NCBI RefSeq assembly: GCF_000150275.1
Contig: NW_002060945.1
Span: 7,142,454-7,206,453, forward strand
Source of the DNA: Trichoplax adhaerens
Lineage: Eukaryota; Placozoa; Uniplacotomia; Trichoplacea; Trichoplacidae
Direction: 5' to 3'
Length of the DNA stretch: 64,000 nt
This document shows, piece after piece, positions 37,641 through 50,200 of the stretch (positions are counted from its first letter, which is position 1; each line of letters begins with the position of its first letter). The position numbers and the translations under genes are program-made. The notes below the pieces were generated by a model. That model searched no databases. It was not told where the DNA came from and saw nothing but the letters and a program-made list of their open reading frames with translations.

Positions 37641-38624
37641 GGATGTTATCTTGCTTAGACGAATAGAAATAATAAAGCCAAATTGTATGATTTTCAGGGA
37701 GTAGAATGACTATCATGGAGAAGGACATTTAATCAGTAATACTAATAGTGACTCAATTGTACATGGGAATAAAATAGACGATGTTGCTTTACAGTGATAT
37801 TGCCTTTCTATTGACAGTATCTTATTGCATAGAATAGAATTACAATTTTTAATTAATGTTAAATATAAATATACCTTCCTTCTGTCGCCTTGTCGGTGAG
37901 TAGTTCTGTGTTACAAATGACTATTGTTAATGAGCGAGTTCTAAGAATATCTAATGACTTTATTACAAAGTTGAAATTATAGATTAATACTTTACAGATT
38001 GATACCGTACTTAATAATCATTGTCTACCTTCTACTACGTTGAGATCTACATTGAAACTGTCAGGTTTGCAACTTTAATAGAAGCCTTACAATAACGTCC
38101 TATGACGTTCTACGCGCTTTGTCGGGTAATATCCAACCAATCTTGCCCTTCGAATTACTTTCTGTACATACTTACGTAGCTAGGACCATAGTTAAGCTTT
38201 ATGTACCAAACTCTACAGATTTATTTTTGTATTGATCGCCATGATAACGATATTGCTATTGATATTACTTCCGTATTAATTTCTAGCGCTTGTCGATTAT
38301 ATGTAAATAAATTGTAATAATAGATTAACAATTGACTAAGTAAAATGGATGTTTACTATGATTTATTTGTTGCAGCAGTATTATTTATTATTGTATTGTT
38401 TAAATAGGTAATTTCTACTTGCTATTGTAAAAGCTAGTAGGAACTCTTAGGATAGATGTTGACTGCATACGTAATAAAATGTTAATAAACAACGTGGCGT
38501 TGAACAGTTCCCTTACGTGTTATTACCAGAAAACAAGAAACATTCGCTCAGTGACCTGATCATCATCATTCCCTAGCGATCATTAGTAATAATGCAGCCT
38601 TATCCATTAAATTTGCCGCTGTTT

Positions 38625-39110
38625 GTTTGTTACTGTAGACATATTCTTCAGTCAGTGTTGGATTAATTTTAAGTCTTCCGTTTTACCCATTTAATTCGTG
38701 GTTACTGGACGAATTTTAAGTTTCCTTTTTGTCTATTTAAATTACTCGCCGTTACTTTAAACATGCTGATAAGTCCGTATTTAATAAATTTTGAAACTTC
38801 CTTTTATCCATTACATTAGTCGTCGTCAGTGGACTTGGCAGTTGGATAAATTATAGTGCAGTAGCTGGCTTTACAAAATCAATAGGCTTGATCAAACTAC
38901 AGAATAACTGAAAACTGTATGTAGTTCATGAAGTAAAATTATTCGCAAACATTGGCGGTGTACGGTCGACATACAGAATAATTTTATAAATTGTAGTGTA
39001 GTAGCTAGCTTTTCTTGATTAAAGTACTGGATAACTGAAACTGTAGCCCATTAAGTTAAATAATTCACTAATATTGGCGATATACGATAGACATAGAAAA
39101 ATGATTTTGT
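38625..39110. repeat. Two short tandem duplications
   Basis: From about 38635 to 38850 a unit of 60-70 bases (TTTTAAGTTTCCTTTT.. CCATTTAATT.. CGTGGTTACTGGAC) recurs three to four times with decay. From about 38850 to 39110 a 130-150-base unit (ATAAATT.TAGTG.AGTAGCT.GCTTT...ATAACTGAAA.CTGTA...ATTGGCG.TATACG.T.GACATA) occurs twice. No coding potential. Confidence 0.6.
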
Positions 39111-39370
39111 CATAAATCTAGCGTCAAAATCTTGATTTTATATAAGTTCTAGACTTATTATACCGCAAAATACTTTTTTTCGCATTTTCGGAACGTTTGC
39201 TCTACTTTAAATATTATATATATATATATATTATCAAAATACTCTTAACGAACCATTAGTTAGTGATTATCTAATATCGATTAGCAACGTCGAAATTAAG
39301 ACAACCCACAATATTGCTAAACAATGCCATAATCGTGCCATAATGCAATGCTATTACATTTTAACCTTAA

Positions 39371-39945
39371 ATATTACATGATATACTTAGATTATTTGTC
39401 TGGCTACACATTGACCCAAGCTGGAATCAATACATTACAAGCCAAAATATTACCTAGGCAATGGACTCGATTTCTATGCACCTACAAGTCTTGAGTTAAT
39501 GATAATAGCTCATAATTAGTCATAGAATATTTTATTCCAAGTATCAAAAATTCAAATATAAAATTTAAGAAGATATACTGTATACGTGTACTTGATGTAT
39601 AACATCTAAATAGGGTAAATTTAAAAGTTTGCCCAGTATAAAATTAGTAGACGACGGAATTTATACCGTAAGCAGTCTATCAATTCATTTTAATATAGCA
39701 AATGAATGAGCAAAATAATGCATTAAGAATAGTGTTTAAAATCAAAAATAAATTTTACGTCTAGAGTCCGCTAGCTCTGATCGCATTCTATCTATTTCTT
39801 AGTTGGAATTAGCCAACTCGGATGATATTTGGTAAGAGAACGAGTTATGGACATTATTCAACAGAGGAAGAATTGATAATAAATATCAGCTAAGAAGCTT
39901 TATTATCAGTATCCTTACTTGGCAAAGAAAATTGATTAAACTTAT
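39371..39945 (+). pseudogene. Decayed fragment of DAP3 (two exons plus intron sequence)
   Basis: At 39371-39480 the sequence ATATTACATGATATACTTAG... parallels the DAP3 exon that begins GTATTACATGACATAGAG. It still encodes GYTLTQAG..LQAKILPRQWTRF in one frame, against DAP3 GQFYTVRQ..VLAKALPRRLTSF. At 39803-39908 a second stretch parallels the next DAP3 exon (LVRERVMDIIQQRKN against MIRDPAIDIINQLKK) but with several stops. It is followed by the same intron start GTATCCTTACT. Acceptors and frames are broken, and intron sequence is retained, so this is a DNA-level duplicate rather than a retrocopy. The P-loop exon and everything after it were not found. Confidence 0.65.
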
Positions 39946-39999
39946 GATATAGTAGTAAACAATGTAACAGTTCAATAGGAGTGAACCAGCGCTACTTGA

Positions 40000-41291
40000 T
40001 GAGATGGTATTCCTGGATTTACAAATTTTTTAAAATTTAGATTGTCTTCCTCGATTTTAATACGATTAGACTCGCAATCATCTCTTAATCCCAAGTTTAT
40101 CGAATGCTAATAGTAATCAAAGGATTATTTATATTAAGGATTAATGCGAGTGCATGCGGAAATATATATATTTTTGTAATAATTTCGGGTATTTAAACTA
40201 AGTAAGGTTATTATATTGCATCTTTACTTTAATGGTCGTCAGTATTTTTGAGAACTATATATCGTAAGTCTACATAATTGTATAAATCATATATAACATG
40301 CAGTAATTTAGCTACATAAAAGCAATTCTTGAATACACTGTACATTTCATTTTGTAACAATATTGTCGCTATAACGAACGTAATGCTAACATTTGAATGA
40401 ATAACAGAAAATAGGAGCAATAATAGCTATCATGAATAAGTTAAACCTTCGCGGCTAATTTATTAATATTCTTATGCCTTAATATGAACTTCTATACAGT
40501 AGCCTCTACATCCTAAAATTATAGCGTGAAATTTTATCGTACTCCAATCGAGAACAGATCGACTGACGACAGATCCGTCCGAAGAGGATTATCAATCAAT
40601 TAGTCCTAAAATTTTATTAAAGTAATTAGAATTCGACTTCATGACAAGTAGAGTAAATTAAATTATCATCGCTGTAATAACCTGTTGTTTTTAACATTAC
40701 CAGCAAAGATTGTGCTGCACTCAATATTAGATTCTAATAAATTTATTGGGAATGTTTTCTTTAAATGCATTTAATAATACCGTTATTAAATAGTTTAACT
40801 TTTTACATAAAACACAATTTGTGTAATATAATTGCATAAAGGTTTCAATTCCATGAATTTTATAACTAAACTTATAATAATTATTCTTAAATTGAAGAAC
40901 ACTTCAAAATCATTTATATAATCGCAATAGCCATGATATGACATAATATCTACTGGTATTTTATCTTTCTATCGATCAGAACAGTCAAATTTTTAGCCCA
41001 TAAAATTTGTAGTCAAAAGTAAATATACTGCATGACGTCCAAAATTATAAGACCGACGTCGTATGGACACCTGCACCATCGTAAAAGTAATCACGGTATT
41101 TATTATAGTCGCTAAAAGCATTGCAAAAGTCTTTACAATGGGATGAAAATCTTTGATAGCCTTATTAAGAATTTTCATTACTGATTAAATTTACATCTTT
41201 AAAGTTACTATATGCATAAAAATAATTTGCATATGAAATTATTTGCATGTACCTATGACTAATTCCTTTCATTAACTTAGATATGAAATAC
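40000..41291. other. Spacer 3' of InR2, no gene seen
   Basis: AT-rich. Open frames at 40229-40420 and 40993-41178 have no recognisable content. If the DAP3 duplicate once extended here it is no longer readable. Confidence 0.5.
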
Positions 41292-44200
41292 TTATATTTT
41301 ACAAGCGACTTGCGATTCGCTTGCATAAGTATTTTTGGGGCCAGATGAAGTTTTACACAACTGTGAATTTCCTAACGGGTTGTCGGTGATAACGATGCAT
41401 GGTAAAGATTTACTTATTTTAGCATCTCTAGCATTTTTTAGCGTATAGTGTTCTTCTATTATTCCATGGGGTGATGTAATGTTCTCAAGACAAGTGTGAC
41501 TTCCATTTTGACTCTTTAAATTCGACGTATCCGATATCGGATTTTCAGTGCAGTGTTTGCTATCGCTATTATTCGCCTTAGATTCCTGATCGCGAAAGCA
41601 GCGATCATTCCTATCTGATAGTGTTGAATTTATATCTTTATCTACTTGTATCCTTTCTACATCATGATCTTCTGTAATTTCTTCTCCCAATGTAATAACT
41701 TCAACATGTTCCGTATTTCTTCTATTATCTTTAAGCGCAGCTTGTGCACATTCTTCGGAATGATAGTAAGACACATCTTGGAATGTGTCTGGTAAATCAG
41801 GAAGTAGTAAATCAATAATTGTTCGAAATTTTGGTCTCATTTTGGCTTGAAATCGGGTACATTTAGCCATAATATGGTACCTAATAGAGTGCATAGTATT
41901 TCAATACATCATAGACTTCATTAATTCAGATATTGTTTCATCATCAATATATCCTAGTTTAATAGAGATAGCTTATAATACAGAATAAATGATGAATAGT
42001 ATGCTTACAATTTATCAGAGCAGAACGGAGGTCTCTGTATGCTCCCACCATCGAGAATATATCGAGCAACATCTTCATTCGACTTTCCTGGATAAGGTTG
42101 TTCAGCTAAGGTAGCAACTTCCCATAAAACAATTCCGTATGACCTATATTTATATTACATTTTAAAGTAATCCTTGAAGTATCTTATTTGGAAAGAAATT
42201 TAATTGTAGTTCCGCATATGTCTTAAGAATTTAAGCATATAGTCTGTAAATACTTTAGTAATCGTAATATACCATAAAAGGTAGAAACGATACGAAAGAT
42301 CACGTCATAAAGTATGTTTATGATAGCAAATTATACAGGATACTGTAGCGACAGATTTATTGATTTTAGTAATCGATCAAGGCTACGATGCAGGTTATTT
42401 TCGTTAAATCAATGCTATAATGGGATCATTACACGATATACAATTAGCATAATCAGACTAACCATACGTCAGAAGCTGATGTATATACTCCATCTCTTAT
42501 AGATTCAGGAGGCATCCAACGAATAGGTAGCATTCCTAAATGCAATAACATTTAACATATAATTATTAAAAACATTTTCGCCTAATTCCTATATTTTATA
42601 ATAAAATGTAAGAATAAATAATACTATGTTATAGTTAACAGTACCTTTTCCACCCTTACGATAGTAGTCGCTGGTATAAACATCACGAGTCATGCCGAAA
42701 ATCTTTGAAAATACAACAAGATCAGATATTAGAAGGATAATTCTAAGCCAGATATACAGTCTGAGTGAGTCAAAAGAAACAGTGTTGACTATTTAGTTGT
42801 ATACCTCCAATCTTCACAGTAAGATCCTCGTTAACCATACAATTTCGAGCTGCTAAATCCCTAATATTTAAGTAAACATAAAGATGCAAGAAACTATAAC
42901 GAATCCAGGGTGATAAACGGTTTAATGCTTGCTTACTTTATTACTTTGTTTGTGTAAAGATATTTTTTATGCGCAAAAACAGCACAATAAAAGGGTTTGA
43001 TGTGCGCGTATATGACGTACGTTATAATTTATTGGTTACGTTTTGGTAACTAACCTATGCACAAACTTTTTGTCACCTAGGTATAACATTCCATCAGCTA
43101 TTTCAGCAGCCATTTTATGAAAGTGGATATCAGAAGGTCGGTTTGGATTAGGCTTCATATACTAATGTAAGATTTCGTCGTATAAAAAGGCTATTGTTAG
43201 ATAATAAATCATCATCCTTTCTGAATATACAAGTTGTACATCATACTCTATTACTAAAATAAAACTTTAGAGAGTCCTCTTTAGCTAGAAAGTGCTTTAA
43301 ATGCGAACTTTCCATACAGATCCATAAACGGAACAGTAATTTACAATCTGAGAGTTCCTTACGTAATCTGCACTGTCAGCGTCTTCACGAAGCGATCGTA
43401 AATAGTTCTTTAGGTCACCACAAGCCATTAACTCCATGATAACTAGAGGCGGAATTCCTTGTGAAACGATACCCAGTAATCGAACTACATGATTGCAATC
43501 AAATTGCCTATTAAATAGAAAGTGCAATAATTGTTATTAACGCTTTTTATATAAAAATCATTACATCGCTTTTAAAACCTTATACGATATAAGTAAATAC
43601 GTATATTTAAAATAATTACATTTATTACTATTTATCAACAAATATAATTTAAATTTTACGTCATAATGCAGGCCTCATTTAAAAATTCTTGACGCTGTAG
43701 GAAGGTAGCCTTTTCGTTCACTGTCTATTTTACGATATAATACCAAGCATCATCATCCAATTTTTATTATCGTTCTCTACTTAGTATTCTTTTATAACTG
43801 CAAATATGCTTTTAACTCCTATACCTTGACGGCTACTTTAGTTTTCGATTCGCCATGAATAATACCATGAGCTTCACCAAGATAAACCATACCGAACGCG
43901 CCTTTGCCTAGTTCCTTCAATAAGTTCACCTTATCACGTTCAAATTCCCAGATAGCAGGAATACATGTTACTATTGATACAGTATATTAAAAAAGTTCCT
44001 TTAATACAAATTACGTATTTTAGTAAATTTCTTGCTTTCCTTAAATATTGGATTAGATATAAACTCTTTAAAATTCAATACACTCACTCGTATTTGATTT
44101 AAAGTGTTATGTTATTTTATATTTACGATAAAATCTTACTATCTTCTTCATTCATGTAGTTAGGATTATTCGATTCTATGAACTCCTTAGATTTTCTTTT

Positions 44201-47200
44201 AACTCTTAACAATAAGTAACTCTATTAATAATTAATAATGTAAATTATCTTATATAGAGATAACGAATATCTATTACCTTCTTGTATACCATACTGCTCC
44301 GCAGGCGACGATGATAGTGAAAATAACAGTACTAATAACAACGCTTATAGTAACAACTTGATTTTGATCTTAAATAGAAGAATTAATGTACAATAGTACG
44401 ATAAGTATCAGTTTAACTCGTTATTAGATATGTCATCGTAGTCTATATAATTTTGATATTTATGTGTAACGTATAGTTATAATACTGTATAAGGGTATTT
44501 AAGCATACGCTAGAGCTTTATACAAATGTGAAGTAATTAATGTTTCGTTAGGTTAAAATTGTTAGTAGATATATATTTAATATATATGTGATCAGTGTAA
44601 TTACCGCCTAGTTTAACTAGTTCTATTGATATATTTCCTGCCCATGTACCATTACCAGCTAACGATGTCGCCCTGACGTCTATAATATAATAACCGCTTC
44701 TGCCTAATTTGATGCTGTAACCGTTTGTTTCGTTATACTCAGAGGCAGGTATACATCTTGATTCCAACTAATAGAATTATTTAACAAACCATTCGTGTGA
44801 GAAGTCTTTTATAGTTTTAAAAAATTTAACAAGTAACGATATATTGTAAAATACGTATATATTACGAAGATAAAGTATATATAAGATGATAGAATTGGTA
44901 CCTGATCGTGCTTAGTACCAGCCATGTAACGGGATTTATCGTCGAAACGATAAATTCTGATCTCGTACGCTAAAATATGACCACCATTAGGATTGATTGG
45001 TGGACTCCACAACATTATAACTTCGTAACTTTCAGCGATTTTTCTGAATGATATATTTTTTATATCATCTCTTGTAACTAATTTATCATTAACGATAATT
45101 CATTATCAGAATTATTAGTTACAATCATATAGTAACTACATAGTTCTGTAGCATACAAATTCAAAAATAGTTATTTTAGACCAAACACTATATCAATATA
45201 CAAGACAATACCTTCTGGTAGAGTTCTAACGTTATACAGATCTGTAGAAGAATCTTGTCCAGCTATAGGACATTTACTGTTACATGGAATAATCTATAAT
45301 GAAGAGAATAGAATAATATAATACACTGATATATACATCGAGTACACGAGATGATTTATTTTATCGCTACTCGATGTTATTATAATGTAGTTACTGTAGA
45401 TATACAAGTAATTAAGAATTATATCGATAGCTAGTAAAAGAATGGTATACAATACTTACTGTTATTAAGTATTTAGTAAACGGATCGAGATTGTGTAATA
45501 TTATGTATGTATTAAGAATATGTTTTTCTATTACTGGAAGCGGGGACGGAGTCGATGTCGATGATAGTAATGGGGTAGTTGCGATAGTGACACTACTTAG
45601 AGTCGAATTTCTACTAGCAACGGTAGCGTTTTCTAAAGTGATATTCGTAGGTATAATTGTAGTTGCCGCAGCCGCTTCGGTCGTCAATACAGTGGTTGCT
45701 ATTTCGGAATGCACATACATATACAGAGATAAATAACAATTAGTGCTATATATCGGTTAAGATACAAGTATATAAGAGCGAATAATACAGTAAGTTATAT
45801 ATTATACCAGTTGTTGATATTGTTATATTTGCTGTTGATACAGTGCTGGGGGCAGGTGTCTTTTGGTAGAAAGCTATTTTATTAAGGTACTCGAAGAAAT
45901 TTTGATCTTCCCTTCGGATATCAGTAATATCAGCTTGATTTATACTTGTGGTAGCAGTAGACAAACATGGACAGCTATTGTTTGCGCTAATTGTAGGTGT
46001 AGTCTTTATGTCGATGCCAGGATTTACGACGATATTCGAATCCACATTGCCACTATCGGTGCAAACTTTACTTGGTAATATATCTTCTGCTATTAGTTGT
46101 TCGTATATTACTTTATAAGTTATGTTAAGACCGTTAGGTGAAGATGGAGGATCCCATGAAATTCGGATTGATGATGGAGAAAGATTAATATATTCTACAT
46201 TTCGAATCGGTGTCGGCTCTATAGTCGAGTTAAAATATTTTAATAATCGATATTCAGTGTTAGTTATACTGTACGTGTAACTGTTTACTCAAACATGATA
46301 CAAATATGAAAACGTACAAGTAGAATATTTAGTGTAATCAAATGAAATATATAGATATAAAGTAGAATATTAATTAGCTAGTGTATTTAACTTAAATTAA
46401 CGTTCTGTCACAATGAAACTTACGTAAATCTGGTACAGTGTAATATTTAATATTACTAATAGCACCGATATCGCTGATTGTTATGGTCTTAACATATACA
46501 GCATATATAGTATTCGCTTTCAAGTTCTTAATGGCGACAGTATTCTTGTCAGGAGCTATAATAATTTCCTGCCAACTAATCATATCCAAATTATATAATA
46601 GATATAAATAGATATTGTTACTTTATATGTGATATTTCTAATAATATTAATTTATAACAATGTAAAGGATTGACAGTAGAATAGTTTTTAGATTGGGTAA
46701 TCGTTAGTAAGACTTACACTTTAACTCCACAAGCATCAACGCCGTCATAAACTGTAAGATTAGTTGTAGTTCTGAAAATAAAATTGATTTCATATTTGTA
46801 GTTTGTAGAAATGTATAATATAGGCGTGTGTATTGGGTTGTTGTTACTTTAACTTTCGTATAAGTATTGTACTTTGTCAGCTATTTTGTAATTTACTAAT
46901 TCTAAATACTGTTCGGTGCAAGGATTGAATTTAGATTCTGTTAACTTACGTTGTTCTATAATACACAATATGATTTACTAGCATATTAGATCCTCCAAAT
47001 TGATTGGAAGCAATCGGTTCCCAAGTTACATTTAAAGTAACTCGACGTCTATAATAGTTACTGTTGCCGTTAAAAACGGTTATATTAATAGGATAAATGA
47101 TACCTAAAATCATTCAAAAAATATATTCAGTTAACTAGCTTCTTTTACCCTAAGAATTCTGTATAAGTTTATGAAAATACTTAAGTACTCGCTTTCTATA

Positions 47201-50200
47201 TTTGTTAGAGTTATAACTAGTAGTAAAACAGTAAATTTATTTAATTTTATACACAGCTAGAAAACTTATTTTAGACATACATTGATTTTGATCTCCGTTA
47301 GTTTGTCTTGGTACATCTACGATAGAAGTTGTATTTTCTTGACCGATTTGTTTAGCTAATGTCATAATTTTGTTGTAGCACAGACGCGGATTGAAATGGA
47401 AGAAGAGTTTTCCTCTTTTGACTTGTAATTTATGCTGTGATCTCTCAGTCCATAGATTTTCTAAATTTCGATTGTCAAATATAACAATCGCGTATCTATA
47501 GATGAGGTAGATTATGTTACTACACTATAAAATTCTATGAAACTTAAACATTTTATCGTATTTATTTTTTAGTATAAATAGCGAAGAAATACTTAAATAA
47601 GATTAATGTATTGTAATTACTCGTATACTGATAATTTTAGTTAATTTATATTTATATCGTATTTTGTTGTATGATAAAATTAAATCCTTATTAACGAATA
47701 GAAATAGTAGATTACCCTTGTCCTGTTTTGTCAGCTCTTGCTAACTGTTTACCATGAATAATTTTTAATCTCTTCAAAAATTCTAAGCTGACGATCGAAG
47801 GTGTACTAGAAATATCAAGATAGCCTTCGATTTCTTCGACACTGCTAAGAGCATTTTCTAGTTCTTTTACTATATCTCCAGCTATATGTATATAAAAGAT
47901 TATTTAAGGGTAAAATAACCGTTATGATAATGAAATGAAATAGTAATATTAGAAGTAGTTACCAGTATTAAAATAAAAAAGAATTGTATCAAACTACCAA
48001 GAAATAACTTACAGCCATAAGTAATTCGGATGATTAAGTTTCCCTTAAGTACAGTACATTCTCTTAAGTTTTGTAACTGATGATCGACGGATGATATTAT
48101 AAGGTTTTTACCTTCTTTATCTTTTACTTCGCATTCTGAAATAGTAAAAGTTCTCGTTATTTCTTTATAGTAAATCATTATATATAGGTAGTCTGATGCT
48201 ATATACATATTCGTATAACTTGTCATCTAAGGAAGATTTTGAATTACTTCATTAATAAATATATCTTGATTAAACTACATTATAGCTATGCATGTACAGT
48301 ATTATCTAAATTAGTATGAGTATATGCGCATGCAATGTTTTTTATACCTCTCTTGCAAGCACTACAGACTGTACAAGTTTTACTCGATTCGTCTTCTATC
48401 CATCCTGTAGGACACTTTCTGACGCACTTATTTAAGTGGTGATAAGATCCTGGAGGACAGCGCTTTAAGCAATGACCTTCTATCTACAGAATTGGGATAT
48501 AAATTGGGTGATATAGATATGGATTTGTTGAATTCATCATCATAAGATACACATTAAATAGGTAACATATATTAAATATGATACGGTACGGCTTAATGAA
48601 GGATATTCAGTCAAGTGGCTTAGTATTGTAGCAGATCTATTGNNNNNNNNNNNNNNNNNNNNNNNNNNNNNNNNNNNNNNNNNNNNNNNNNNTGAAATGA
48701 AATAGTAATATTAGAAGTAGTTACCAGTAATAAAATAAGAAAGAATTGTATTAAACTACTAAGACATAACTTACAGCCATAAGTAATTCGGATGATTAAG
48801 TTTCCCTTAAGTACAGTACATTCTCTTAAGTTTTGTAACTGATGATCGACGGATGATATTATAAGGTTTTTACCTTCTTTATCTTTTACTTCGCATTCTG
48901 AAATAGTAAAAGTTCTCGTTATTTCTTTATAGTAAATCACTATATATAGGTAGTCTGATGCTATATACATATTCGTATAACTTGTCATCTAAGGAAGATT
49001 TTAAAGTATTTCATCGAGTATGATACTGTATATGTATAATTGTATATAAACGGATAAAGTGTGTATGAAAACATGATGCATAATATAGGTATAAGTGTAT
49101 AGGTATAGGTAAACTATTTGTATATTTTTAGCAGCATATTTCTAAATCATCTAAGTTATATCTGGACGTTTAACATTTGTATACCTCTCTTGCAGTTATT
49201 ACAGACTACGCAGGTTTTAGTTGATTCGTCTTCTGTCCATCCTATCGGACACTTTCGGACACATTTACGTGAATTTAAGTGTATATAATATCCCTGAAGA
49301 CAACGTTCAAAGCAGTGGCCTTCCATCTACAAGGGTTGGCATACAAAAGTATGATGATATAATTAGTGCTTCCATCGATTCTGTCATTAGAGGGCATTAA
49401 CGCACAACGATAATTGCTCCGGATGTAACTAGTAGTTAAGCTATAATCAAACTGTTATTAACTTTAATTGATTAACTAAATAGATAAGAAACAGATATAA
49501 GGTATTACAGCTGATTTATCAGATTGTACCTCAAAAGTATCAATAGGGCATCCTGTCATACAAGTTCCATTGTAATTCTGATGCCTACATACATAGCAAT
49601 CCTTTGCTGAAGGACCAGAACAACCACCCAAGCACTGAAAGTGGCAGCACTTTCCATTACTATCGCAGCCAGATTCACCACAGTTATCGCATACTATTTA
49701 ATATAGATTAACAATTTAAATTTAGAAAGATATATAAAACAAAACCTGATTATAACACTGTATAATGATGCTACCACAATTAATGCTTGTATATATAAGG
49801 CCTTTTACTAGTATAATTACGTAAGACTAGCTCAATAATCCGTCGCTTATAGCTGACGATATGAACCTCTTCGCACACAGTCCTAGTATGTACCCACTAA
49901 TTTACTGCAGTCCCTTGCTGCATACAGTAACTAAAAGATTATCTGGGTATTAACGTATGTAACTTACTAATTTGACAGTGTTCTGAATTCCAACAGTAGC
50001 CGTTGCATCTGCTAGGGCAAGAAGGACAATTTGCTCGTAAAGATTTAGCGATTACTTTATCCGGTGAATCATTTGTTCCCATTAAGCTTGACCATTTGAT
50101 AGTGCTATGATAGCACATCTCGCGGTTCTGTTGGATTCGGACATTGCCACGTTGGATTCTAGTAAGAGATGGTAATGCCATATCGAGCAGTTGGTTGTTA

